In this document: in pieces, positions 23,247 through 31,098 of the stretch
Position numbering within the stretch: position 1 is the stretch's first letter
How the letters are laid out: each line of letters starts with the position of its first letter
DNA from: Planctomycetaceae bacterium
GTDB taxonomy: Bacteria > Planctomycetota > Planctomycetia > Pirellulales > UBA1268
Assembly: GCA_005789975.1 (NCBI GenBank)
Contig: SXWC01000023.1
Coordinates: 1 to 39,877 of the forward strand
DNA: 39,877 nucleotides
Reading direction: 5' to 3'
Notes under the pieces: generated by a model
The model's input: only the letters and a program-made list of their open reading frames with translations
What the model was told of the DNA's origin: nothing
Database searches by the model: none
Position numbers and translations under genes: made by a program

Positions 23247-24173
23247 ATGGAACCGCGTCGCTCGCTCGGCTGGCCGATCCTGCTCGGCGTCGTGCTGATC
23301 GCTTCGATCATCGCACTGGCCGTCGGCTGGGTGCTCGTGAGCATCGCGGCGGCGCTCGGCTCCCGCAACGCCGTCTTCTACTGGACCGTGCTCGGCGTGG
23401 GAGTCGCGCTGCTCGTGGTGCTGCTCGTGGGGGTGATCGTCTACCTCGCTCTCACGGTGAAGGCGATCGCGCTGTCACAGCGGCAGAGCAACTTCATCGA
23501 CAGCGTGACGCACGAACTCAAGAGCCCGCTCGCCTCGCTCAAGCTCTCCCTCCAGACGCTCGGGCGAAGAGCGGTGCCGCCCGAGCAGCAGGCCGACTTC
23601 CACCGCATCATGCTTCAGGATGTCGAGCGGCTCGACACCCTGATCGATCACCTCCTCGACGCCGCCAAGACGCTGCAACGCCGGCCGCGGGCAGGGGGCG
23701 ACACGACGGCACTCGAGCCGGTCCTGCGGCAGGTGCGGGCGGCCGTGACGCAGCGGCATGGCGTGCCCGAGGAGCGGGTGCGGCTGGAATGCGGGGCCGC
23801 CGCCGGCGTTCCCCTGGTCGTCGCGGGACGGTCAGCCGACGTGGAGATCGTGCTCCGCAACCTGCTCGACAACGCGGTGAAGTACTCGCTTCCCGAACCC
23901 GATGTCGAGGTGACGACGACGTTGACCCCGCGTGGAAAGGTGCTCGTCCGTGTGGCCGACCGCGGCCCCGGCATCCCCGTTTCCCTGCGGCCGCAGATCT
24001 TTCGGCGGTTCGTGCGGCTGGGGAGCGAGCTCGAGCGGTCGACGCCCGGCACCGGGCTGGGGTTGTTTCTCGTCAAGGCGCTCGTGCGGCAGATGCGGGG
24101 CACGGTGAGCGTCAAGGGCCGGCTGCCACCGCCGGGCACCATCTTCGAGGTGGAGTTTCCCGCGGGTTCGTGA
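23247..24173 (+). CDS. Membrane sensor histidine kinase
   Basis: A 308-residue histidine kinase. Two membrane helices (about 10-35 and 45-70) with a very short connecting loop sit at the N-terminus, so it probably senses within or at the membrane. The H-box has the phospho-acceptor H89 (SNFIDSVTHELKSP). Further blocks are N (VLRNLLDNAVKYS), G1 (VADRGPGIP) and G2 (GTGLGLFLVK). GGGAG at 23236-23240 precedes the ATG. The only response regulator in the window is 2.5 kb away on the other strand (26689-27444). They may be partners, but this is not proven. No HAMP or PAS domain is evident. Confidence 0.92.
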   Translation: MEPRRSLGWPILLGVVLIASIIALAVGWVLVSIAAALGSRNAVFYWTVLGVGVALLVVLLVGVIVYLALTVKAIALSQRQSNFIDSVTHELKSPLASLKLSLQTLGRRAVPPEQQADFHRIMLQDVERLDTLIDHLLDAAKTLQRRPRAGGDTTALEPVLRQVRAAVTQRHGVPEERVRLECGAAAGVPLVVAGRSADVEIVLRNLLDNAVKYSLPEPDVEVTTTLTPRGKVLVRVADRGPGIPVSLRPQIFRRFVRLGSELERSTPGTGLGLFLVKALVRQMRGTVSVKGRLPPPGTIFEVEFPAGS

Positions 24174-24204
24174 CGCGGCCGCCGCGAGCGTGACGGCGAT
24201 GCCC

Positions 24205-24232
24205 TTTTCAGCCGCCGCGCGGCTGGTCTAAT
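24205..24232 (+). promoter_or_regulatory. Possible promoter giving a leaderless purH transcript
   Basis: TTTTCA (24205-24210) and TCTAAT (24227-24232) are separated by 16 bases. The expected start site is near 24239, one base before the purH ATG, and no Shine-Dalgarno sequence stands before that ATG. The boxes are weak matches, so this is a suggestion only. Confidence 0.35.
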
Positions 24233-24239
24233 CAGGCCC

Positions 24240-25895
24240 ATGCACACTCCCCCTTCCGCTTCCGCCACTCCCGCGGTCGACGTCGTTCCGATCCGCCGCG
24301 TGCTCGTCAGCGTGTTCGACAAGTCGGGCCTCGACCGGCTCGCCACCTCCCTCAAGGCTGCGGGGGTTCGCGTCGCGAGCACCGGCGGCACCGCCGCGGC
24401 GCTCGCCAGTCGGGGCGTCGCCGTCGATGACGTCTCGGCCATCACCGGCTTCCCCGAGGTGCTCGACGGCCGCGTCAAGACGCTCCACCCGAACATCTTC
24501 GCCGGCATCCTCGCCCGGGGCGACCGGCCCGACGACCTCGCCGTTCTCCAAGAGCACGGGATCGAGCGGTTCGACGCCGTGATCGTCAACCTCTACGACT
24601 TCCAGAGCGTGATCGCGAAGCCCGACTGCACCCCCGCTCAGGCGATCGAGCTGATCGACATCGGGGGCCCGAGCATCGTCCGGGCGGCGGCCAAAAACCA
24701 CGCATTCACGACGGTTGTCACGAGCCCCGCGCAGTACGACGCCCTGATCACCGCGATCGGCCGAGGGGGCACGACACTCGCGGAGCGGCGGCAGTTCGCC
24801 GCGGCGGCCTTCGACCATACCGCCCGGTACGATGCCGTCATCGCCCGCTGGATGGCGCGGCACGCGGGCCTCGTGGTCGAGCCCGAGGGTCTGCCCGCGG
24901 CGGTGGACGCCGCCGGCGACGAGCCGCCGCTGCCCGCACGGGTGACGTTCGAACTCGACCGCCGGCTCCCGCTGCGCTACGGGGAAAACCCGCACCAGTC
25001 TGCGGCGATGTATGCCCCCGCCGGCACGCACATGGGACTCGCGGGGCTCAAGCAGCTCTGCGGCAAGGAGCTCTCCTACAACAATCTCCTCGACCTCGAC
25101 GCGGCCACTCGGCTGGCCGGTCTGCTGCAGGAGCCTTCGGCCGTCGTCGTCAAACATACGAACCCCTGCGGCGCCGCCGCCGACACGACCATCGCGGCCG
25201 CCCTCGCCGCCGCGATGGCGGCGGATCCGACGAGCGCCTTCGGCTCGATCGTGGCCGTCAACAGGCTCTTCGACCGGGAATGCGCGGAACTGCTCTGCAG
25301 CCCGGGGCTGTTCGTGGAGTTGATCGCGGCGCCGGCCTTCGCCCGGGAGGCCGTGGAGATGCTGACCACGAGGCCGACCTGGAAGGGAAGCGTGCGGCTC
25401 GTCGAGGTGCCCGCCGGCGATCCGTGGGAGGCGACCGCCGGCTTGGAGCTCCGCAGCGTGGCCGGCGCGATCCTTGCCCAGCGGCCCGACGACGTCTGCG
25501 ACGATCCCGCGACCTGGCGGGTGGCGACGAAGAAGCCGCCCGCCGCGGCCCTCACGCAGGACCTCGACTTCGCCTTCACGCTCGTCCGCCGCCTGACCAG
25601 CAACGCGATCGCCGTCTGCCACGGCACGAGTCTCGCCGGGGCCGGTATCGGCCAGACGAGCCGGGTCGATGCGGTGCGGATCGCCCTCGAAAAAGCGGGC
25701 GCCAAGGCCAGGGGGGGCGTGCTCGCCTCCGACGCCTTCTTTCCGTTCCCGGATTCGATCGAGTTGATCGCAGCGGCGGGCATCGCGGCGATCGTGCAGC
25801 CCGGCGGATCGAAAAGGGACGCCGAGGTGATCGCGGCGGCCGACGCGGCCGGGATCCCGATGGTGCTCACGTCCCGGCGGCATTTTCGGCATTGA
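24240..25895 (+). CDS. purH: Bifunctional AICAR formyltransferase / IMP cyclohydrolase PurH
   Basis: A 551-residue protein with both activities of the last two steps of IMP synthesis. The N-terminal cyclohydrolase shows ALVSVFDKSG-type start (VLVSVFDKSGL), STGGTA, and GRVKTLHPNIFAGIL. The formyltransferase has LRYGENPHQSAAMY, KHTNPCGAA, DPTSAFGSIVAVN, QTSRVDAVR and the C-terminal SDAFFPFPDSIELIAAAGI...RHFRH. The first twelve residues are an extra tail. It is followed after 60 bases by trpC. The cytosolic enzyme uses 10-formyl-THF. Confidence 0.97.
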   Translation: MHTPPSASATPAVDVVPIRRVLVSVFDKSGLDRLATSLKAAGVRVASTGGTAAALASRGVAVDDVSAITGFPEVLDGRVKTLHPNIFAGILARGDRPDDLAVLQEHGIERFDAVIVNLYDFQSVIAKPDCTPAQAIELIDIGGPSIVRAAAKNHAFTTVVTSPAQYDALITAIGRGGTTLAERRQFAAAAFDHTARYDAVIARWMARHAGLVVEPEGLPAAVDAAGDEPPLPARVTFELDRRLPLRYGENPHQSAAMYAPAGTHMGLAGLKQLCGKELSYNNLLDLDAATRLAGLLQEPSAVVVKHTNPCGAAADTTIAAALAAAMAADPTSAFGSIVAVNRLFDRECAELLCSPGLFVELIAAPAFAREAVEMLTTRPTWKGSVRLVEVPAGDPWEATAGLELRSVAGAILAQRPDDVCDDPATWRVATKKPPAAALTQDLDFAFTLVRRLTSNAIAVCHGTSLAGAGIGQTSRVDAVRIALEKAGAKARGGVLASDAFFPFPDSIELIAAAGIAAIVQPGGSKRDAEVIAAADAAGIPMVLTSRRHFRH

Positions 25896-25955
25896 GGCTT
25901 GTCGAGCGTTCCGTGTTCGCGGCCGATTCCCCCAACGACCCCCCAGGCGAGCCCC

Positions 25956-26738
25956 ATGCCCGACATCCTTGACGCGATCGTCGCGCGGAAGAGGCTCGAG
26001 GTGGCGGCGGCGCGGGACCGCGTACCGACCGCCGCGCTCGAGGGCCGGTTGGCCGTGGCGCCGCCGCCGCGGGATTTCTTCGGCGCCCTGACGGGGCCGG
26101 GGCCCATCAAGCTCATCGCCGAGTTCAAGCGCAAGAGTCCGTCGGCCGGTGCCATCCGACCCGATGCCACCATCGAGGAGGTCGTCCGCGGCTATGCGGA
26201 TGCCGGTGCGAGCTGCCTGTCGGTGCTGACCGACGGGCCCGGGTTCGGCGGAAGCCTCGTCGATCTCGAGAGCGCGCGGATCGCCGTGTCGCTGCCGGTG
26301 CTCCGCAAGGAGTTTGTGATCGACCGCTATCAGGTGCTCGAATCCCGGGCCCATGGGGCCGATGCGGTGCTGCTGATCGCCGAGTGCCTCGACGACTGCC
26401 TGCTGCGGAGCCTGTATCGCGAGATCCTCGACCTCGGGATGACACCGCTGGTCGAGTTGCACGACGCCGCCAACCTCCCCCGGGTGCTCGATCTGGGGGC
26501 GACCCTGATCGGCGTCAACAATCGGGATCTCAAGACGATGACGACCGATCTCGAGACGGTGCTCCGCCTCCGCGACCGAGTGCCCGACGACAGCGTTCTC
26601 GTGGCCGAGAGCGGCATCCGCACCCGGGCCGATGTCGAGCGGCTCGAGGCCGCCGGGGTCACCGCGATGCTCGTCGGCGAATCGCTGCTCAAGGAGCCCG
26701 ATCCGGGCCGGGCCGCGGCGCGGCTGCTGGGCCGCTGA
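25956..26738 (+). CDS. trpC: Indole-3-glycerol phosphate synthase TrpC
   Basis: A 260-residue TIM-barrel enzyme that closes the indole ring of indole-3-glycerol phosphate in tryptophan synthesis. Signatures are LIAEFKRKSPSAG, SVLTDGPGFGGSL, VLRKEFVIDRYQVLE, LIGVNNRDLKT and VAESGIRT, which together carry the phosphate and substrate sites. The start at 25956 gives the normal N-terminus MPDILDAIVARKRLEV. Its last 50 bases overlap the end of the convergent response regulator gene. No other trp gene is present nearby. Confidence 0.95.
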   Translation: MPDILDAIVARKRLEVAAARDRVPTAALEGRLAVAPPPRDFFGALTGPGPIKLIAEFKRKSPSAGAIRPDATIEEVVRGYADAGASCLSVLTDGPGFGGSLVDLESARIAVSLPVLRKEFVIDRYQVLESRAHGADAVLLIAECLDDCLLRSLYREILDLGMTPLVELHDAANLPRVLDLGATLIGVNNRDLKTMTTDLETVLRLRDRVPDDSVLVAESGIRTRADVERLEAAGVTAMLVGESLLKEPDPGRAAARLLGR

Positions 26739-27444
26739 CGAACTTGTAGCCGGTGCCCCGCACCGAGAGGAAGTGCACGGGACGCGAGGGGTCTTCCTCG
26801 AAGGTCTTTCGCAGGTTGAGCATGAAGGTGTCGACGGTCCGCGTCGCCGGCGGCCGGTTCATGCCCCAGACCTTCGTGAGCAGTTCCTCGCGGGTCACGA
26901 CCTTGCCCTCGTGTTCCATGAGGTAGCGCAGGAGTTTCATTTCCAGGCTGGTGAGCTTCAAGGCCACGCCTCCCCGCGTCGCCTCCCAGGTCTCGAAGTT
27001 GACCTCGGCGGCACCGAAACGGTGGACGGCCCCGCGGGATGGCTCCGAGGGCTCGGCCGCCGTCCGGTCCTCACGGCTCCGCCGCGCGAGAAGGTTGCGG
27101 ATCACCGAGAGCAGTTCCTCGAGATCGAAGGGCTTTTGGAGGTAGACATCGGTGCCGGCGTCGAAGCCGTGGATCCTGTCCTCGACGAGCGTGCGGGCGG
27201 TGAGCATGACGATCGGAAGATTGTCCCCCTTCGCGCGGATCGCCTCGCAGACGGCGTAGCCGCTCATGCCGGGGAGCATCAGATCGAGCACGATGAGGTC
27301 GACCCGCGTCGGTGCGGATGCCAGGAAGTCGAGCGCGGCCCGACCGTCACCGACGGCGGTCACCGTGTAGCCTTCGGCCTCGAGATTGAACTTGATGCCG
27401 AAGGCGAGGTGCTGCTCGTCCTCGACGACGAGGATGTGCGGCAT
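26689..27444 (-). CDS. OmpR/PhoB-family response regulator
   Basis: A 251-residue regulator. The receiver domain (1 to about 120) has the acidic pair VVEDE, phospho-acceptor D54 in VLDLMLPG, T in VMLTAR and K in LQKPF. A short linker is followed by a winged-helix DNA-binding domain (about 145-240; LTSLEMKLLRYLMEHEGKVV, VDTFMLNLRKTFEED, RGTGYKFV). The last dozen residues are Pro/Ala rich and are encoded over the end of trpC. The start at 27444 gives MPHILVVEDE. The likely kinase partner is at 23247-24173, the only one in the window, but not adjacent. It could otherwise have its partner elsewhere. Confidence 0.93.
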   Translation of the reverse strand: MPHILVVEDEQHLAFGIKFNLEAEGYTVTAVGDGRAALDFLASAPTRVDLIVLDLMLPGMSGYAVCEAIRAKGDNLPIVMLTARTLVEDRIHGFDAGTDVYLQKPFDLEELLSVIRNLLARRSREDRTAAEPSEPSRGAVHRFGAAEVNFETWEATRGGVALKLTSLEMKLLRYLMEHEGKVVTREELLTKVWGMNRPPATRTVDTFMLNLRKTFEEDPSRPVHFLSVRGTGYKFVSGPAAAPRPGPDRAP

Positions 27445-27525
27445 GGAGGCGACGTCTCTCGAAGGGGAGGGGGGAGCCACGGCCTCCGGATTGTATCCCC
27501 GCCGCGATCCCCTTCGACGCTCCGA

Positions 27526-27555
27526 TTGACGTGGGCCGCGGCCGCGACCCAAGAT
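27526..27555 (+). promoter_or_regulatory. Candidate promoter of the acetyltransferase gene
   Basis: TTGACG (27526-27531) is followed after 18 bases by CAAGAT (27550-27555). The start site would lie at about 27562. An ATG at 27554 would then be untranscribed, which agrees with the GTG start at 27578 behind an excellent Shine-Dalgarno sequence. On the other strand, TACAAT (27491-27496) could serve the response regulator gene. Confidence 0.4.
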
Positions 27556-27577
27556 GCAGCCAGACAAGGAGGATTCC

Positions 27578-28714
27578 GTGGCCGAGATCGCCATTCAGCC
27601 CGTCGAGACGAGGAGCCAGCAGAAGCGGTTCATCCGCCTGCCGTGGAGGATCTATCAGGATGACCCCTGCTGGATGCCCCCCCTGATCATGTCGCAGGAG
27701 GAGTTGCTCGGGTTTCGGCCGCATCCCTTCTACGAGAAGTCGAGGAGCCGGTCGTTTCTCGTCACCCGTGGCGGCCGAGACGTCGGCCGGATCACGGCGA
27801 TCGTCAACGCGGGCCATGTCGAGCGTTACGGCGAGCAGCGGGGCTTCTTCGGTTTTTTCGAGTGTGACGACGACCCCGTCGCCTCCCGCGCGCTCTTCGA
27901 GGCGGCGGGCGACTGGCTCCATGCCCAGGGCATGACGAGTATCCGCGGCCCGGCGAATCCCACGCTCAACTACGAGTGCGGCCTGCTCATCGAGGGCTTC
28001 GACACGCCGCCGTTTTTCATGATGACACACAACCGCCCCTGGTACGGCGGTCTCGTCGAGGATGCCGGCTTCGGCAAGATCGAGGACATGTATGCCTTCT
28101 GGGGCGAGGTCTCGATGCTCGGCACGCTCGACCCCAAGCTCGCGACGATGGCGAGCGGGGTCAGGGAGCGCTTTGGCGTGTCCGTGCGGCCGCTCGACCG
28201 CAGCCGCTTCGCCGAGGAGGTGCGGATGTTTCTCCGCATCTACAACGAGAGCCTGGGGGGAACGTGGGGCTTCGTGCCGCTCACCGAGCGGGAGGTGGAT
28301 CACATGGCCGCGAGCCTCAAGCATCTCATCGCGCCCGAGCTCGCGCTCGTGGCCGAGATCAACGGCAAGCCGGTGGGCGCCGTGTTCTGCCTGCTCGACT
28401 ACAACCCGCGGATCAAGGCGATCAACGGCCGGCTCTTCCCATTCGGCTTCCTGCGGCTGCTCTGGAACAAGAAGGCGATCAAGCGGCTGCGGGCGATCAG
28501 CACCAACGTCATCCCCGAATACCAGGCCTGGGGGATCGGGCTGGTGCTGATGGAGGCCCTCGCCCACCGGTTCATCGCCTGGGGGCTCGAGGAGGTCGAG
28601 TTTTCCTGGGTGCTCGAGAGCAACCACCTTTCGAAGCGGACGCTCGAACGCGGCGGCGCGGTCGTGACCAAGAAATACCGGCTCTATCAGGACGATCCGC
28701 CGCCGCGGGGCTGA
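27578..28714 (+). CDS. GNAT-fold N-acetyltransferase-like protein
   Basis: A 378-residue cytosolic protein with an N-terminal segment (QQKRFIRLPWRIYQDDPCWMPP) and later parts of the GNAT kind: GRDVGRITAIVNAGH, EINGKPVGAVFCLLDYNP and a closing EVEFSWVLESNHLSKRTLERGGA. It most resembles the COG-level group of long bacterial acetyltransferase-like proteins; the acyl acceptor is not known. The GTG start at 27578 is chosen because AAGGAGG (27566-27572) lies five bases upstream; the ATG at 27554 overlaps a possible -10 box. It lies alone between the divergent regulator and the GGQ protein. Confidence 0.8.
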   Translation: MAEIAIQPVETRSQQKRFIRLPWRIYQDDPCWMPPLIMSQEELLGFRPHPFYEKSRSRSFLVTRGGRDVGRITAIVNAGHVERYGEQRGFFGFFECDDDPVASRALFEAAGDWLHAQGMTSIRGPANPTLNYECGLLIEGFDTPPFFMMTHNRPWYGGLVEDAGFGKIEDMYAFWGEVSMLGTLDPKLATMASGVRERFGVSVRPLDRSRFAEEVRMFLRIYNESLGGTWGFVPLTEREVDHMAASLKHLIAPELALVAEINGKPVGAVFCLLDYNPRIKAINGRLFPFGFLRLLWNKKAIKRLRAISTNVIPEYQAWGIGLVLMEALAHRFIAWGLEEVEFSWVLESNHLSKRTLERGGAVVTKKYRLYQDDPPPRG

Positions 28715-28788
28715 CGCTCGAAAAACCACCCCCGTGGCCATCCGATCAGGCTGGTGCGGTCGCTCCACGGCCTTACAATCAGCTCACG

Positions 28789-29283
28789 ATGCATCCAGCC
28801 TCCCTCCCCATCGCCGCGCTTCTCCAGAAGGTCCGGGAACTCCACTCCCGTCGCTCCGGCCCCGGCGGTCAGCACCGCAACAAGGTTCAGACCGCCGTCG
28901 TGCTCCTGCACGAGCCCACGGGAGTGTCGGCGGAGGCTTCGGAGCGCCGCTCCCAGGCCGACAACCGTCGCGTGGCCCTGCAGCGGCTGCGGCTGCGGCT
29001 GGCCCTCGACCACCGCGCGCCATCGCCGCCCGGGCCATCCCGGCTCTGGCTGTCGAGGATCCGCGGCAAGCAACTCGCCGTCGCGGCGAGTCATCCCGAT
29101 TATCCCACGCTGCTCGCCGAGGCCCTGGATCAACTCCAGCGGCACGGATTCGTCATGCCCCCGGCCGCCGAGCACATGGGGACGACCGCCACGCAACTCC
29201 TGAAACTCTTCAAAAAGTCCCCCGAGGCTTGGACGGCGCTCAATCGGCTCCGGACCGGAGCCGGCCTTGCGGTGCTCAGATAG
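28789..29283 (+). CDS. Peptide chain release factor-like protein (GGQ domain)
   Basis: A 164-residue protein with the class I release-factor catalytic motif GPGGQHRNK at about residue 24-32 and the following RRSQADNRRVALQRLRLRL helix. There are no codon-recognition domains, so it is similar to the rescue factors ArfB and mtRF-R, which hydrolyse peptidyl-tRNA on stalled ribosomes. The C-terminal half (LWLSRIRGKQLAVAASHPDY, then LLKLFKKSPEAWTALNRLR) is not the usual ArfB basic tail. TACAAT lies at 28774-28779, only ten bases before the ATG, so the message may be leaderless. No Shine-Dalgarno sequence is seen. Confidence 0.85.
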   Translation: MHPASLPIAALLQKVRELHSRRSGPGGQHRNKVQTAVVLLHEPTGVSAEASERRSQADNRRVALQRLRLRLALDHRAPSPPGPSRLWLSRIRGKQLAVAASHPDYPTLLAEALDQLQRHGFVMPPAAEHMGTTATQLLKLFKKSPEAWTALNRLRTGAGLAVLR

Positions 29284-29345
29284 CGGCGTCAGTCACGCGG
29301 CGCAGCGTCGTGGCGGCACGGCCGGAGAGAGGAACATCGCCACCG

Positions 29346-30986
29346 ATGCCCATCGACGTCAGCGGGCCGCGGATCAAGTCGACCGCCGCTGGAGACGGCG
29401 GCTGTCGGATCAGGAAACCCGCGGTGTTTCCCGCCACCGACCCGGTGGGAGAAGGCCCGCGACGGTTCCGGCCAGACTCCGCCAGCGGCTCGGCTCGACT
29501 GGCGATGCTCTGCTGCCTCTGGTTCGGCGTGTCGGGAGCGGCGACGGCGCAGACCGATGACGAACGGCTGGCGGAGGAGATTCGCAGGGCGACCGCGGCC
29601 CGTGCCGAAGCGATCCCGCAGGCGGCCCGCGACCCGTACCGGCCGATGTTTCACTACCGCCCTCCGGCGCAGTGGATGAATGACATCTGCGGCACGGTGT
29701 TTCACAACGGCTTCCACCACGTCTTCTATCAGAACAATCCCTACTCCGCCGACCAATACGGCTGGGGCTGGGGGCACGCCCGCAGCAAGGACCTGGTCCA
29801 CTGGGAAGAACTCCCCTTCGCCCTCGTGCCGATGACCCACCGGGGGGAACTCCGCTGTAACTCGGGCAACGTCGCCCTCGACGCCGACGGCAAACCGATG
29901 ATTTTTTTCACGTCGGTCCCGCGGCACGGAGGGGTGCGGAGCCAGTGGGCCGCGACGCCGCGCGACGATGACTTGATCCGGTGGCGTCGTGTCGGCGACC
30001 GGCCGATCATGGAACGGGGCAAGGACGGCATCCCCGGCGACAAGGTCCACCCGAGCTGGAGCGACCCCTACCTGTTCAAGAAGGATGGCCGCACGTTCGT
30101 CACCTTCAAGAAGGCGCAGGGCATGGTCTGCGAGGCCCGCGACCCCACGCTCACCCGGTGGACATTCCTCGGATTCATGGCTGGCGTGGCCGGCGAGTGC
30201 CCCAATGTCTTCGAACTGGGCGGCAAGTGTGTCATCCTCCGCTCGACCCACCCGCTGTCGAGCGTGATCGGCGATCTGGTCCTCGCCCGCGACAGCATCC
30301 GTTTTGACGCCGATGGACCGGCGGTTTCCCTGGATTACGGCTTCGGCGACCGCCCGCCCGAGGATCGGACCAAGGGCCAAACACGCGGTTTTTACGGGAC
30401 GAACGCCTACGAGGACACCGCCGGCCGCCGGATCCTCTGCGGCTGGATCTCCGGCTTCAGGACCGGTCGCGGTTGGAACGGCTGCATGTCCCTGCCCCGC
30501 ATCCTGACCCTCGATCGGAAGAACCGGATCGTGCAAACGCCCGTCCCGGAGCTGGAGGCCCTGCGCGGCGCTCACACCCGCCTCGGCAGGATTCCGCTCT
30601 CGAGCGAAGTCCGGCTGGTGGAAGGAGTCTCAGGTAGCCAGCTCGAGGTCGTCGCCGAGTTCGATCCCGGCACCGCCGGGGCCGTCGGCATCAAGCTGCG
30701 CTGCGGCAGCGACGCCCAGCGCGGCATCGTGCTGCGGTTTGCCGATGGCGTGCTGGACGTCGCGGGCACCGCGGTGCCGATCGAACCCGACGAAGCGGGA
30801 AAGACGCTCGGACTCCGGATCTTCCTGGACCACTCCGTGCTCGAAGTATTCATCAACGGCGGCCGGAAAGCCGTGACGCGTGTCGAGTATCCCGACGAAA
30901 ACGACCTCGCGGTCGCGGTGTTTGCGGAAGACGGCGACGCCATCGTCCAGTCACTCGATGCCTGGGTGCTGAAATCGATCTGGTAG
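29346..30986 (+). CDS. Secreted GH32-family glycoside hydrolase (levanase/invertase type)
   Basis: A 546-residue protein of family GH32, five-bladed propeller plus C-terminal beta-sandwich. The nucleophile is D113 in QWMNDICG, where most family members have WMNDPNG. The second motif has D240 in SWSDPYLF, and the acid/base is E284 in GECPNVFE. The propeller also shows WGWGHARSKDLVHWEELP; the beta-sandwich ends LRIFLDHSVLEVFING, typical of invertases and levanases. The N-terminus has about 50 residues before a hydrophobic stretch (AMLCCLWFGVSGAATAQ); an ATG at 29505 would put that stretch at the very start and give a normal signal peptide. Fructan or sucrose are likely substrates. Confidence 0.9.
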   Translation: MPIDVSGPRIKSTAAGDGGCRIRKPAVFPATDPVGEGPRRFRPDSASGSARLAMLCCLWFGVSGAATAQTDDERLAEEIRRATAARAEAIPQAARDPYRPMFHYRPPAQWMNDICGTVFHNGFHHVFYQNNPYSADQYGWGWGHARSKDLVHWEELPFALVPMTHRGELRCNSGNVALDADGKPMIFFTSVPRHGGVRSQWAATPRDDDLIRWRRVGDRPIMERGKDGIPGDKVHPSWSDPYLFKKDGRTFVTFKKAQGMVCEARDPTLTRWTFLGFMAGVAGECPNVFELGGKCVILRSTHPLSSVIGDLVLARDSIRFDADGPAVSLDYGFGDRPPEDRTKGQTRGFYGTNAYEDTAGRRILCGWISGFRTGRGWNGCMSLPRILTLDRKNRIVQTPVPELEALRGAHTRLGRIPLSSEVRLVEGVSGSQLEVVAEFDPGTAGAVGIKLRCGSDAQRGIVLRFADGVLDVAGTAVPIEPDEAGKTLGLRIFLDHSVLEVFINGGRKAVTRVEYPDENDLAVAVFAEDGDAIVQSLDAWVLKSIW

Positions 30987-31098
30987 CGGGGAACGTGACC
31001 GGCGGCGAGCCGAGGGGCGAACGGCCGCTTGTCGTGGCCGCAGTCCGGCTCCGCTTCGACTTGAGCCGACCCAAGATCTATGCTGGCGGGACCGATCG

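Noticed and set aside
24228..26462. Long minus-strand frame antisense to purH and trpC
   Set aside because: Composition is typical of antisense frames in GC-rich DNA; the plus strand has well-conserved enzymes.
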